A stretch of DNA of 64,000 nucleotides from Blastomonas fulva (lineage in GTDB: Bacteria; Pseudomonadota; Alphaproteobacteria; Sphingomonadales; Sphingomonadaceae), in assembly GCF_003431825.1 (NCBI RefSeq), contig NZ_CP020083.1, positions 3,386,501 through 3,450,500 on the forward strand. The letters run 5' to 3'. Numbering within the stretch: position 1 is the first letter of the stretch; each line of letters starts with the position of its first letter. Positions 45,427-54,744 of this stretch are shown one piece after another. The notes beneath the pieces were generated by a model. It worked only from the letters and a program-made list of their open reading frames with translations, was not told where the DNA came from and ran no database searches. The translations under genes were made by a program, and so were the position numbers.

Positions 45427-45534
45427 AACGGGGCGCAAAACATCGTTAAACCGGCGTCTGCCACGTTCGGCAATGATCGCTTAAATCCGCATCTGGCAAT
45501 CTCTAGCTGAAATTTAGCCGGAAAGCGTGTCACC

Positions 45535-45879
45535 ATGATCAACAACAGCTCAGACCCTGCCGGTTCGCCCGTCATGCGGACGGTCTACATACGCGCATCG
45601 ACCCAGACCAGCGCGATCGTGCCGCCCGCGACCGATTCGGCAAGCAGCACGTCTCCAGATGACGGCGTGATCAGCATGGTCAGTCGCCCGTCGGCTTCAA
45701 GCCCCACGGGTGCGCGGCTGATGGCGATCGATGGCGGCGATCGTTCGGATGCGTCGATGGAGGTTTTCGCCTGGCAGACAGCGCAGACGATGCTGGCCGA
45801 TCCGATGCAGGCGATGCGCAGCCAGCGAGCGCCCGGCGCGGAGAGTGTCAGTGGATTGCTGGGCAATCGGTTCGGCTGA
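45535..45879 (+). CDS. 114-aa hypothetical protein
   Basis: Protein of 114 residues rich in Ser, Ala and Met, without a signal peptide or membrane segment. It is accepted because third codon positions are mostly G/C like those of its neighbours. The opposite strand also has open frames, so there is some doubt. No family recognised. Confidence 0.45.
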   Translation: MINNSSDPAGSPVMRTVYIRASTQTSAIVPPATDSASSTSPDDGVISMVSRPSASSPTGARLMAIDGGDRSDASMEVFAWQTAQTMLADPMQAMRSQRAPGAESVSGLLGNRFG

Positions 45880-45908
45880 CGACTGGCGCAATCACACTGG
45901 TAAACATT

Positions 45909-45949
45909 GACCCCGGCCGCTCCGCTCAACATGGCGGAGCGGTCGGGTC
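45909..45949 (-). terminator. Hairpin after the 62-aa membrane protein
   Basis: Stem CCGCTCCG/CGGAGCGG extended by GACCC/GGGTC across a small internal loop; the loop is 10 nt. On the minus strand it is followed by AATGTTTA, a weak U-tract. It is 6 bp from the stop of the 62-aa gene. Confidence 0.6.
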
Positions 45950-45954
45950 GAGCA

Positions 45955-46143
45955 TCAGCCCACGGTCGCGCCGCTGAGCGAGCCCAGGATGCCGAATACC
46001 TGCAGCAGCCAGATGATCACGCCGATCACGACCACGGCGTTCAGGATACTTTTGATCTTGCCATCCATCGGGATGTAATTGTTGATCAGCCACAGGCCGA
46101 CGCCAACTGCTACGAGAACAAGAATAAGGCTGAGAATAGGCAC
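45955..46143 (-). CDS. Small two-helix membrane protein (Thivi_2564 family)
   Basis: Inner-membrane protein of 62 residues with two hydrophobic helices (about residues 3-21 and 34-51) separated by the conserved NNYIPMDGKIKSILNAVVVI. This matches the small Thivi_2564-type membrane family; its role is unknown. A single gene with its own hairpin terminator. Confidence 0.85.
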   Translation of the reverse strand: MPILSLILVLVAVGVGLWLINNYIPMDGKIKSILNAVVVIGVIIWLLQVFGILGSLSGATVG

Positions 46144-46329
46144 GTTGACGTCTCCCTTGGTGACGAAATCTGCCGTAGTTGCGGGAGTAGATCAGGTGAC
46201 CTGTCTCGCATCCGGCGCGTTTCGATTTGAACAACACCCTTACGCCGCAAACGACGAAGCGTTGCAGACGCGCGTCAAAAGAGAGTTGGCTCATCTGGTG
46301 AAGACCCCGCGCACAATGGCGCGAGTTGG

Positions 46330-47265
46330 TCAGCTGTTCTTGTCGGCGCGGCGTCTGCCGAAGCGCAGACCCCGTTCCAGCCGCGCGCGCAACTGGGTAT
46401 AATACGCGTCCAGGAATGCGCGTTCGTCACCTGAAGGCGCGCTCCAGCCGATCTTGGCGCAGATGGTGGCGGCCACCGTTTCCATCGCATCGGGATTGGC
46501 GGTGCGCAGCACCTGTTCGAGCATCTGAAGCTCGTATTCGCCATAGACAGAAAGCTCGTCATCCCCGAAGCGATAGCGATCGGGCGGCAGGCTCGGTGCG
46601 TCCGCCGCCGCAGCGCCTGGCGTCACACCGTTGGTGACCACCGCGCCCAGCGTGGACCGCGGGGCTTCCACCACCCAGGTCCCCGCGATCAGATCACCGC
46701 AGCGCAGCCGGTCCTTGTTGAGCAGCGGGAAGACCAGGAAGATGCCAACCCAGATGATCCCCGACCACGCGGCAAATTCGCTCAGCGTCCCCTGCACCCC
46801 GCCCGATGTCATGAACATCAGCGGCAGGAACATCTCTATATCGCGCAGCAGGTTACGCGCGATCACCGCCTCCGCCGTCAGCCGCCCGCCGTCGCGCGAG
46901 GCCACGCGGATTCCGACCGCGCGCTTGCCCCAGGTCGCGGCCCGCTGGCCCAGCTCGAAGAAAAGGAAATACGCGTTGCGCGCCAGAAACAGCCCGATGA
47001 TGAACAGCACCACCAGGAAATTGACGAACCCATCCGAGACGGCAGGCAGTCCGGCGGACGAATAGGCCCAGGCGAGCAACGCCAGCGTCAGCACAAAGCC
47101 CAGCACAAGACCGAAAAGCGCGGCCAGATCGATGAAAAGCGCCCCGATCCGCGCGCTGGCAGGGGCAACAGCGACCGCCAATGCGACGCCTTCGGGCGTT
47201 ACCAGCGTGCGTTTCAGCTTCGGGTCGGTGCCGTGGCTGCGGCCAGGCTGCGCAGCGCGCGCCAT
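46330..47265 (-). CDS. RDD-family membrane protein
   Basis: Inner-membrane protein of 311 residues. The RDD domain starts around residue 35 (SARIGALFIDLAALFG) and has several hydrophobic helices, with GKRAVGIRV and GDLIAGTWVV typical of the family. A C-terminal soluble tail of about 90 residues is charged. RDD proteins are thought to be transporters or membrane adaptors; here the gene is last in a MoxR/DUF58 unit. The start codon overlaps the stop of the SpoIIM-like gene (TGATG), which fixes it at 47265. Confidence 0.85.
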   Translation of the reverse strand: MARAAQPGRSHGTDPKLKRTLVTPEGVALAVAVAPASARIGALFIDLAALFGLVLGFVLTLALLAWAYSSAGLPAVSDGFVNFLVVLFIIGLFLARNAYFLFFELGQRAATWGKRAVGIRVASRDGGRLTAEAVIARNLLRDIEMFLPLMFMTSGGVQGTLSEFAAWSGIIWVGIFLVFPLLNKDRLRCGDLIAGTWVVEAPRSTLGAVVTNGVTPGAAAADAPSLPPDRYRFGDDELSVYGEYELQMLEQVLRTANPDAMETVAATICAKIGWSAPSGDERAFLDAYYTQLRARLERGLRFGRRRADKNS

Positions 47266-48296
47266 CAGCTGCGCCTCGGACGGAAAGCGAAGAAATAGGC
47301 CAGCCACAGCGCCAGGATGCCATAGCCGATGGCATAACGGACTTCGGTCGCCTGGACGAGCTGCCGGGCAAAGCCTTCGAGCAGCCCGGCGCAGATGAGC
47401 ATCACAATGACGCCGGTCATCACCTGCGCCGAGGTGCGCCCCGACTGGCTGAGCGCCGCCAGATGGCTGCGCTTTCCGGGAAAACCGAGCGCACGGCCGA
47501 TATGCAGCCCGGCTGAGCCTGCCAGCAGGATCGCCAGCAGCTCGGTGGTGCCGTGGATCGACAACCAGCCGACGAACTCCACCGTCAGCCCGCGCGAGGC
47601 GAAAACCCACAGCATCGCCCCCAGCGTTGCGGTGTTGTAGATCAGCAGCAGCACCGTCGGCACGCCAAAGGCAAACCCCAATGCAAAGGCGAGGATCGCG
47701 ACCTGGGCGTTGTTGTTGAACAGATAGGCAGCGAACACCGAAAGGCCCTCGCCGTCCTGCTTGCCGAACAGCGTGCCCGCCAGAGCCTCGCGCGAAGCAC
47801 CGGGAACGCGCACGTCGCTGAACTGCGCTGGCACCAGCCTGTAAAACCATTGCGTGTCGGCATCGACCAGCATGAAACCCAGCACCGCCCCGATCACCAT
47901 CGCTGCGAGCGCGACCACGATGTCGAACCCGATTGCGCGCACCGCGCGGCTGAGGGCGCCGCCAAAGAAGCTGCGGCACCAGCCGCCAAAGGTGGTGCGC
48001 GTGCCGTAGACGATAAAATAGGCGCGCAAGGTGAGCGATTCGAGGTAGGCGATGAGCCCGGCATCGAGCGAGCTTTCGCGCGCGATCGACAGGCTGGAGA
48101 GCAGGTTGCGATACAACACCGGCAGCGCCATCACGTCATCATCGGCGAGCCGCTTGAGCTTGCCCTTTTCCATCGCGGTGATCATGCCATCGAGCCGCAC
48201 CCAGTCGGCCTCGCGCTCCAGCCGGAAGCGGTCGCTGCGCAGCACCGCAGCGGCAACCGCCTGCTCGCCGCCGGGATTGGTCACCTGCCCGTTCAC
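47265..48296 (-). CDS. SpoIIM-like (stage II sporulation protein M/DUF95) membrane protein
   Basis: Inner-membrane protein of 343 residues: a soluble N-terminal region of about 110 residues, then about six hydrophobic helices with the family motifs FNNNAQVAILAFALGFAFG and LSIHGTTELLAILLAGSAGLHIG. In non-sporulating bacteria this family is found beside MoxR, DUF58 and RDD genes, as here, and its function is unknown. It overlaps the DUF58 gene by four bases. Confidence 0.85.
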   Translation of the reverse strand: MNGQVTNPGGEQAVAAAVLRSDRFRLEREADWVRLDGMITAMEKGKLKRLADDDVMALPVLYRNLLSSLSIARESSLDAGLIAYLESLTLRAYFIVYGTRTTFGGWCRSFFGGALSRAVRAIGFDIVVALAAMVIGAVLGFMLVDADTQWFYRLVPAQFSDVRVPGASREALAGTLFGKQDGEGLSVFAAYLFNNNAQVAILAFALGFAFGVPTVLLLIYNTATLGAMLWVFASRGLTVEFVGWLSIHGTTELLAILLAGSAGLHIGRALGFPGKRSHLAALSQSGRTSAQVMTGVIVMLICAGLLEGFARQLVQATEVRYAIGYGILALWLAYFFAFRPRRS

Positions 48297-49615
48297 AGCT
48301 GTCCCCGCCGCTTTATCTTGAGATAGGCGTTCATCAGCCGCGTGCCGATCTCGTCATGCCGCCCCTCGATCACCTCGATCCCCAGATGCCTGAGGCGTGT
48401 GATCACCATCCGACGCTGCGCGAGCAAGCCTGCCGCCGCGACGCTCTGTGCCACCTGCTCGCTGGTCTCGGGTGTCTGGTCGACAAGCGCGAGCAGTTCC
48501 TCGTCCTCCATCGCGACGAACAGCAGCAGGTGCCGGTCGATCAGCCGCCCCACCGATTCGAGCATCAGCTCGGCGCTGGTCGGGTCGGTGAAATCGGTGA
48601 AGACGACGATCAGCGAGCGGCGCTGCAATTGCGCGGCCAGCGTCGAGAGCGCAAGCGTGTAGTTGCTTTCCTCGAACCGGTAATCGATCTGCGCGGCTTC
48701 CGATTGCAGGCGAAAGAAGTTGCGGCTGCCCGACACGAACGGCGTGGTGCGCTCTGGCCGCGCGGCGAAGGAGAACAACCGCACCTGATCGCCCGCCTTC
48801 AAGGCGACATAGCTGGTCAGCAGCGCCGCAGAAACCGCGCGATCGATCCGCGGCAGGCCCGCAACCGGCTCGCACATATCGGAACCCGAATCGAGCGCGA
48901 AGACGATCTGGTTGTTGCGCTCGGTGTCATATTCGCGCGCCAGCAGCTTGGAGTGCCGCGCAGAGCTCTTCCAGTCGATCGCGCGACGGTCGAAGCCCGG
49001 CTGATATTCCACCAGCGCCTCGAATTCGCTACCCTCGCCGCGCATCTGCCGCGCGAGGATGCCGAAGATCGCTTCCTTGAGGAACACCTGCAGCGCCGGC
49101 GCACGCACCACGGCAATATCGGGCAGGATCGCGACGCTTTCGCCGCTCGCCTGGCTGGCCTGCCGCCAGCCAAGCCCCATCGGCCCTTGCCAGCGGATCC
49201 ACAGCCGCTCGATCATCAGCGAACCGCGGCGCACCGGATGCAGCGCAATGCTGCCCGACAGGTCATCGGACGGGCCCGAGGCGGTCAGCCCGCCATCGCC
49301 GCGCCCGCTCGGCACCAGCCTGGTCTCCACCGCGATGCTGGCCTCCGCCCGGCGCACCGGCGTCCGGGCCGAAAGCTCGGCCTCCACCCCGATCACCACA
49401 GCCTGCCCCAGCTCGCTGCTCGCAGGGACCACCAGCCGGATTTCGCGCGCGCGGCCCGCGACCAGCGCATCGAGCGCGGCCAGCAGCAGCATGGCCGCTG
49501 ACCAGGCCGGGCCCAGCGCCCAAAGACCCGGTGACACCGCCGCCAGCAGCACCGATATCGGCGCTCCGCCCGCAATCAGCAGCCCGGCGCGCAGACTGGG
49601 GTAGAACGCAATCAA
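48293..49615 (-). CDS. DUF58 domain protein with vWA-like fold
   Basis: Protein of 440 residues with two hydrophobic segments near the N-terminus and a cytoplasmic DUF58 region. The hallmark [20 protein letters not shown] is split here over about residues 205-224, followed by the metal-site-like [11 protein letters not shown]58 proteins are the usual partners of MoxR ATPases and probably act as adaptors for them. Four-base overlaps join it to the genes on both sides. Confidence 0.9.
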   Translation of the reverse strand: MIAFYPSLRAGLLIAGGAPISVLLAAVSPGLWALGPAWSAAMLLLAALDALVAGRAREIRLVVPASSELGQAVVIGVEAELSARTPVRRAEASIAVETRLVPSGRGDGGLTASGPSDDLSGSIALHPVRRGSLMIERLWIRWQGPMGLGWRQASQASGESVAILPDIAVVRAPALQVFLKEAIFGILARQMRGEGSEFEALVEYQPGFDRRAIDWKSSARHSKLLAREYDTERNNQIVFALDSGSDMCEPVAGLPRIDRAVSAALLTSYVALKAGDQVRLFSFAARPERTTPFVSGSRNFFRLQSEAAQIDYRFEESNYTLALSTLAAQLQRRSLIVVFTDFTDPTSAELMLESVGRLIDRHLLLFVAMEDEELLALVDQTPETSEQVAQSVAAAGLLAQRRMVITRLRHLGIEVIEGRHDEIGTRLMNAYLKIKRRGQL

Positions 49616-50568
49616 CGCGGCGCCTCGGTGCGCTCGACCAGCTCGGCGACGATCGCCTCGACCCGGCGGCCCTCGATCTCGGCGGCGGGCGACAGCAAGG
49701 TGCGGTGGCGCAGCACCGAGGCGGCAAGCTGCTTGACGTCATCGGGGATCACATAATCGCGGCCCTGCAGCGCTGCGCGCGCGCGCGCGGCATTGGCGAG
49801 CATGATCGCGGCGCGGGGCGATGCACCGCTTTCGAAATCCGCAGTCTCGCGCGTCGCGCGCACCAGCCGCACGATGTAGGCGACGACATCCTCGACCAGC
49901 CTCACCTCGCCCACCGCCGCGCGCGCCGCGACCAGCTCGTCGCCGCTGACCTGGGGCTGGATGGCGAACGCCGATGGCCGCTGTGCGCCGGTGCGCTTGC
50001 CGTATTCGGCGACGATCCGCGTTTCTTCCTCGGCGCTGGGATAGCCGACCAGCAGCTTGAACAGAAAGCGGTCGAGCTGCGCCTCGGGCAGCGGGTACAC
50101 ACCCTGCTGCTCGATCGGGTTCTGGGTCGCCACAACCATGAAATGCCGCGACAACGCGTGGCGGGTGCCGTCCAATGTGACGCTACGCTCCTGCATCGCC
50201 TCGAGCAGCGCGGCTTGCGTCTTGGGCGGGGTGCGGTTGATTTCATCGGCGAGCAGCAAATCGGTGAAAATCGCGCCGCGGGTCAGCGTGAACTCGCTGG
50301 TTTGGAAGTTGAACAGGTTGGAGCCGATGATGTCGCCCGGCATCAGGTCCGGCGTGAACTGGATGCGCCCGAAATCGAGCGACAGGCACGCGGCAAAGCA
50401 TTGCGCCATGAAGGTCTTGGCGGTGCCCGGGGGCCCCTCCAGCAGCACATGGCCCGACGAGAACAACGCGATCAGCATGTGGTCGATGGTGTCGTCCTGG
50501 CCGATGATCGCCTTGGCCATCTCCGCCCGGATGCGCCCGCCCAGCGCGTTGATATCGGCAATGTTCAT
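49612..50568 (-). CDS. MoxR-family AAA+ ATPase
   Basis: ATPase of 318 residues. Walker A is EGPPGTAKT (ending about residue 52), Walker [10 protein letters not shown] (about 106-114), followed by the sensor region [25 protein letters not shown]. MoxR proteins act as chaperone-like machines that mature or assemble protein complexes together with vWA-domain partners, here the DUF58 protein encoded next. ATGA overlaps on both sides indicate coupling. Confidence 0.95.
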   Translation of the reverse strand: MNIADINALGGRIRAEMAKAIIGQDDTIDHMLIALFSSGHVLLEGPPGTAKTFMAQCFAACLSLDFGRIQFTPDLMPGDIIGSNLFNFQTSEFTLTRGAIFTDLLLADEINRTPPKTQAALLEAMQERSVTLDGTRHALSRHFMVVATQNPIEQQGVYPLPEAQLDRFLFKLLVGYPSAEEETRIVAEYGKRTGAQRPSAFAIQPQVSGDELVAARAAVGEVRLVEDVVAYIVRLVRATRETADFESGASPRAAIMLANAARARAALQGRDYVIPDDVKQLAASVLRHRTLLSPAAEIEGRRVEAIVAELVERTEAPR

Positions 50569-51884
50569 CCCAAACGTTCCTTTTTCCAGGCATGAAGAGC
50601 GCGCGCCGCCGCGACTATCGAGGGGCGGTCGCGCGCGGCGCGCATGGATGCGCTCAATGTTTCATAACTGCGGCCCTCGGCATCGGGGGATACCATCGCC
50701 AGGCGTTCATCGACCTGCTCATGCGGCATGCCCGCAGGCAGACCCAGCGAGCGCGCCGCGCGTTCCCGCACCAGATCGGCATAGGCAGGCGCGGTCAGGT
50801 GATCGCGCCCCAGCCGCCGGATCAGCCCGGCGCCGCCCTTGACCAGCGCGGTCTTGCCGAAGCCGAAGGGCTGCGCCTCGGCCAGCGCCGGGCCGAAACG
50901 ACAGAATGCCATCCAGCCGAATGCGATCGCCGCCAGCGCCAGGCTCACCACCGCACCCACAAAAGGCGGACGGAAGGCGACCGAGAGCAGGTTTTCAGAT
51001 GTGCCGAGGCCATTCTGGGTAAGATCGAACACCACGTCTCGTTCGTTCCTGGCTCCCGCCGCATCCAGTATCTGCAAAGCTTGCGCCGCAGTCTCGCGAC
51101 TGGCGAGGCCCAGATTGTTCATCAGATCGGCGTCAGCAACAATCACCGTGCGGTACAACGGCCCCCCGAAACCGTTCATAGTCTGCGGTTCAGCTACGGT
51201 CTCAGGCGAACTTGGCAAGCTACCATCATCGATCACGGCGACGCGCGCCGCACCGGTTGCGGGGTCAGCCAGCACCGTGCGCAGACCTGAGCCGCTAATC
51301 GTAACCCTTGATTTGAGCGCTGCTTTCAGCACAGCTGCCTGTTCCGCAGGCTTCGCCAGGTCGATCGGTGGGAGCGAGGTGAACTCGCTGTCGAAGCCTT
51401 CCAGCCGCGTCCTCGCTTGCACAAGCTGCGACAGGACCTGCGGCGCCTGCAGTGCAACCGAGGGCGATTCCAGCCGCACCCAACCGGCCCTCAATCCCTG
51501 TTCGGGAGTCGCCTGCCATTTGGGCAGAATGATCAGAGTAGGCCCTAAGGTGCGGCGTTGGTTGACCATCGCTGCCAGCTCTTCGGGGTCGGCGCTGAGC
51601 TCTGGCGTCACGATCAGCAGGCCCTGCTGCTGCAGCGAATTCGGGCTGCGGCCATAGCTGACCTTGGTTCCGGTCTGTTCGAGCAGCCGCCCGAGCGCCG
51701 AATAGCCGATCGCACTCACCGAGGCGCCGTGCGCCGCACCGTTGTTGCCCGAACGCAATGCCCCGCCCGCCCCGATTGCGTAGAGCAGCGCAAGAAACGC
51801 GGCAAAACCGATCGCCACCATCAGCAGCACGGTGCCGCGTGCGAAGGGATTGGCGCTGCCGCCGCTTGCGTTGCCAGCTGCCAT
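50565..51884 (-). CDS. DUF4350 domain membrane protein
   Basis: Protein of 439 residues with an N-terminal transmembrane helix (about residues 16-36), a large soluble region with [19 protein letters not shown] (the DUF4350 start), and a second helix near residue 300 ([20 protein letters not shown]). Function unknown; the family occurs in MoxR/DUF58 clusters. ATG at 51884 is chosen because it follows the upstream stop by one base, and upstream in-frame sequence has non-coding character. Confidence 0.8.
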   Translation of the reverse strand: MAAGNASGGSANPFARGTVLLMVAIGFAAFLALLYAIGAGGALRSGNNGAAHGASVSAIGYSALGRLLEQTGTKVSYGRSPNSLQQQGLLIVTPELSADPEELAAMVNQRRTLGPTLIILPKWQATPEQGLRAGWVRLESPSVALQAPQVLSQLVQARTRLEGFDSEFTSLPPIDLAKPAEQAAVLKAALKSRVTISGSGLRTVLADPATGAARVAVIDDGSLPSSPETVAEPQTMNGFGGPLYRTVIVADADLMNNLGLASRETAAQALQILDAAGARNERDVVFDLTQNGLGTSENLLSVAFRPPFVGAVVSLALAAIAFGWMAFCRFGPALAEAQPFGFGKTALVKGGAGLIRRLGRDHLTAPAYADLVRERAARSLGLPAGMPHEQVDERLAMVSPDAEGRSYETLSASMRAARDRPSIVAAARALHAWKKERLG

Positions 51885-51885
51885 G

Positions 51886-52695
51886 TCAGCCCCCGTCCAG
51901 CGCAAACGCGCGATAGGCTTCGCGCGAGCTGTCCCACGCGCTGCGGTCGAGCGGACGGCGCGCAAAGAAGCTCGCCTCGACATGCCCGGCGATGATGCCG
52001 AATGCGCTGCTTGCGCGCGCCGAGAGCGCCTCGAACGCACCGATTTCGCGCGCGGTGGTCGATGGCCGCAGCAGTTCGGGGCGCTTGGCGGCGATGTCCT
52101 CGATCGAACGATACAGCAGAAGATGCGCGGCTTCGTCGAACCGGCCCTGCGCCGCGAGCGCATCGGCCTCTTCGAGCAACTGCCGCGCCACGGCCTGATC
52201 GGGTACCCAATCGGGGACCGCGGCTGCGCGCCGCTCGCGCCAGTCGGCAATGTATGGGGCAAGGATCACCCACGCCAGCGCCGCCACCCCGATCACCAGC
52301 GCGACCAGCAGCAGCTTGCTCAGCACCGGCCAGGCTGCAGCCAGCACGCGGACCACGGGCTCAAGCACTTCGCCCAGCCAGCGGGTCACATCGCCCCACC
52401 ATTCGGGCGGCGGTTCGGGCGGTTTGGCGAAGCTGGCGGAAAACTGGATATCGCTGTCCCCGCGCACCTGATCATAGGCCGCGTCAAAGCCTTCTCGGCG
52501 GGGTGCGGAAAGATCGGGGCCGGTTGTCACACCCGGTTTGATCGCAGATGCCGCCCGGCGGAGCAAGGCGATTTGCAGCGCAGGGCGGTCGCCCGCCGCA
52601 CGATCGCTGTGTCCCGCAGCACTGGACGTGATGCCCCTGAGTGTTAGGCTGCAGAAAAGAAGACTTTGAGGATTCGGGCGCGCGGGACCAGACAA
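51886..52695 (-). CDS. DUF4129 domain membrane protein (start uncertain)
   Basis: Protein of up to 269 residues with one transmembrane helix (about 124-146: LLLVALVIGVAALAWVIL) and a C-terminal cytoplasmic DUF4129 region (ARQLLEEADALAAQGRFDEAAHLLLYRSIED onward, split here for length). First gene of the six-gene MoxR unit. The ATG at 52695 leaves only 14 bp to the divergent gene and the first about 43 residues look non-coding, so a TTG near 52566 (LLRRAASAIKPG) may be the real start. Confidence 0.7.
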   Translation of the reverse strand: MSGPARPNPQSLLFCSLTLRGITSSAAGHSDRAAGDRPALQIALLRRAASAIKPGVTTGPDLSAPRREGFDAAYDQVRGDSDIQFSASFAKPPEPPPEWWGDVTRWLGEVLEPVVRVLAAAWPVLSKLLLVALVIGVAALAWVILAPYIADWRERRAAAVPDWVPDQAVARQLLEEADALAAQGRFDEAAHLLLYRSIEDIAAKRPELLRPSTTAREIGAFEALSARASSAFGIIAGHVEASFFARRPLDRSAWDSSREAYRAFALDGG

Positions 52696-52709
52696 CGGGG
52701 AGAATTTCC

Positions 52710-53453
52710 ATGGCCAGTCAACCGGCTGACTTCAGCATTTCCAACGTGTTTTCGAATACCTTCGGCGTCATCGCGCGCAATGCACCGCTGTTCCTGGGGT
52801 TGTCGCTGATCATCGTCGGCGTGCCCCAGCTGTTGATCGGCCTGGTGCTGGCACCTGAAACCGCCGATCCGCTGGCGCTGATGAGCTCGCCGGGCGCGAT
52901 CTTTTCAAGCGTGATCGGCTATATCGTGTTCCTGTTCCTCTCGATCGTGCTGCAGGCCTCGCTGATCGTCGCCTCAGCCAATGATCTGGCGGGCAAGCCG
53001 GTGAACTTCGGCGAGTGCGTCAACCGCGCGATCGCCAAGCTGTTTCCGCTGATCGGGCTGGGCATCGTCGTCGCCATCGGGGTGTCGATCGGCTTCATGT
53101 TCCTCATCATCCCCGGGATCATCCTGTACCTGATGTGGATGATCGCGGTGCCGGTGATGATGGTCGAAAACCTGGGTGTGTTCGAAGCCCTCAGCCGCAG
53201 CTCGGCGCTGACCAAGGGGTCGCGCTGGAAGCTGCTGGGGCTGATCATCGTGTTCATTGTGTTCAGCATGATCATCGCCATCCCGATCGGCGTGATCTCG
53301 CTGATCAGCGAAAGCCTCTCGCTGGTCAGCAGCGCGCTGCTCAGCACCGTCAGTGCCGCCGTGGGCGCAGCGGGTATCGCAGCGGTGTATATTGAACTGC
53401 GCGGATCGAAAGAGGGCACCAGCAGCGACCAGCTCGCCAGCGTGTTCGCTTAA
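52710..53453 (+). CDS. Multi-helix membrane protein of unknown function
   Basis: Inner-membrane protein of 247 residues with about six hydrophobic helices. It starts MASQPADFSISNVFSNTFGV and contains GECVNRAIAKLFPLIGLGI and FEALSRSSALTKGSRWKLLG. This arrangement is like the membrane domain fused to some glycerophosphodiesterases and the YciC-like proteins, where FEALSRS-x-LTKG is conserved. GGGGAGAA lies 6 bp before the ATG. It is divergent from the MoxR unit and ends in a palindromic repeat. Confidence 0.75.
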   Translation: MASQPADFSISNVFSNTFGVIARNAPLFLGLSLIIVGVPQLLIGLVLAPETADPLALMSSPGAIFSSVIGYIVFLFLSIVLQASLIVASANDLAGKPVNFGECVNRAIAKLFPLIGLGIVVAIGVSIGFMFLIIPGIILYLMWMIAVPVMMVENLGVFEALSRSSALTKGSRWKLLGLIIVFIVFSMIIAIPIGVISLISESLSLVSSALLSTVSAAVGAAGIAAVYIELRGSKEGTSSDQLASVFA

Positions 53454-53470
53454 GATCCTGCCTTTTGCCT

Positions 53471-53553
53471 CGTCATTCCTGCGCAGGCGGGAATCCCGCT
53501 TCCTGGCCAGCGCGGCTCAGGAAAGCGGGACCCCCGCGTTCGCGGGGGTGACG
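53471..53553. repeat. Intergenic palindromic repeat between convergent genes
   Basis: Imperfect palindrome starting CGTCATTCC and ending GGGGGTGACG, with inner arms TCCCGCTTCCTG / CAGGAAAGCGGGA and a terminal CCCCCGCGTTCGCGGGGG hairpin. REP-like elements of this kind are common between convergent genes in sphingomonads; here it may stop transcription from both sides. Confidence 0.75.
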
Positions 53554-53566
53554 ATAACGCGAAACG

Positions 53567-54676
53567 TCACTTCTCGCTGCGCGCCAGCAATGCCACCAGT
53601 TCGTCTTTCCAGAACTTCGCCCAGGTGTGGGTGCCGTGGCCGCGCGTGTCGTCGGTCGCCTGGATCAGCAGATACTTGCCATCGGGCAGCCGCTTGCCGA
53701 AGCCTTCCGCCACGCCATAATCCCAGGGATTGATGAAATCATCCGAGGAGTTGATCCAGGTGACCGGCATGGTCATCTGCTCGACCGTCGCCGAAGGGTC
53801 GTAATTGCGCGAGGATTCGATCTGGTAGATCGTGTCATTGGCATCGATGCCCTTGATCGAGGCTTCGATCCGCTGCGTGATATAGGCATCCGCAGCATCC
53901 CGGGTGGGAAACGCCTTTTGCAGATAGAGCGGCGCGAAGCCTGCGACCTGCAACAGGCTGGCGGCGACGCGCAGCCCCATGATCGGCGGGCTGGCATAAT
54001 TGCCGCCATTCCATGCCGGATCGGCCTTGATCCCCTCGATCGCGGCCTTGCGCCACATGCGGTTGTGCCCGGCGATCGGCATCGGCAGGCACGCCATCGG
54101 CATCATCGCCTGGATGAAGCCGGGATCGACCTGCCCCCAGGTGAAGCCGTGCATGCACCCCATCGAGGTGCCCATCACCAGCCGCAGCCGATCGACCTTG
54201 AGCCCTTCGACCAGCATCCGCCGCTGTGCCTTGACCATGTCGGTATAGTCATAGGCGGGGAAACCCATCTTCAGGCCATCGGACGGCTTTGACGATTTGC
54301 CATGGCCGATATTGTCGGGGAGGATGACGTAATACTTCGTGATGTCGAGCGGCTCGCCGGGTCCGAACAGCGCATTGGCGAACTGCGGCTGGAGGAACTG
54401 CAGCCCGGTGCCGCCGGTGCCGTGCAGCACCATCACCGCATTCGTCACCCGGCCCGAAGCGTCCCGCCTGGGCGTGCCCAATGTCGCATAATGCATCCGC
54501 AGCTCGGCCATCGTTTCGCCGCTGCCGAAGGTAAAATCCCTGAGGATGACATCGCCCTGCTGAATCTTCGCCGCATAATCGACCGCCACCTGTCCGGTGG
54601 TCGGTCCGGGCTGCGCCGCCAGAGGCACTGCCATCGCCGAGATCGCCAGTGCCACCACCAAAGCCTTCATTCGCAT
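53567..54676 (-). CDS. Exported alpha/beta hydrolase of the MetX (homoserine O-acetyltransferase) family
   Basis: Hydrolase-fold protein of 369 residues. A signal peptide MRMKALVVALAISAMAVPLAA precedes a MetX-like body: TNAVMVLHGTGGTGLQFL (oxyanion-type region), YYVILPDNIGHGKSS, and the nucleophile in VMGTSMGCMHGF (Ser near residue 170). The Asp is in WINSSDDFINP and the His in TDDTRGHGTHTW. The catalytic triad appears complete. Because it is exported, it cannot serve methionine synthesis and is more likely an esterase or amidase. Confidence 0.85.
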   Translation of the reverse strand: MRMKALVVALAISAMAVPLAAQPGPTTGQVAVDYAAKIQQGDVILRDFTFGSGETMAELRMHYATLGTPRRDASGRVTNAVMVLHGTGGTGLQFLQPQFANALFGPGEPLDITKYYVILPDNIGHGKSSKPSDGLKMGFPAYDYTDMVKAQRRMLVEGLKVDRLRLVMGTSMGCMHGFTWGQVDPGFIQAMMPMACLPMPIAGHNRMWRKAAIEGIKADPAWNGGNYASPPIMGLRVAASLLQVAGFAPLYLQKAFPTRDAADAYITQRIEASIKGIDANDTIYQIESSRNYDPSATVEQMTMPVTWINSSDDFINPWDYGVAEGFGKRLPDGKYLLIQATDDTRGHGTHTWAKFWKDELVALLARSEK

Positions 54677-54744
54677 CGCAAACCCCTGTTTTTGCTGTCA
54701 GGCCTGCAGCATTGCAGCGAGCGCGCGTGCTGGCAATCGGGATG

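Noticed and set aside
45585..45932. Minus-strand frame of 115 codons opposite the 114-aa hypothetical gene
   Set aside because: The plus-strand frame has more typical third-position G/C and no competing motif exists on the minus strand; neither is certain.
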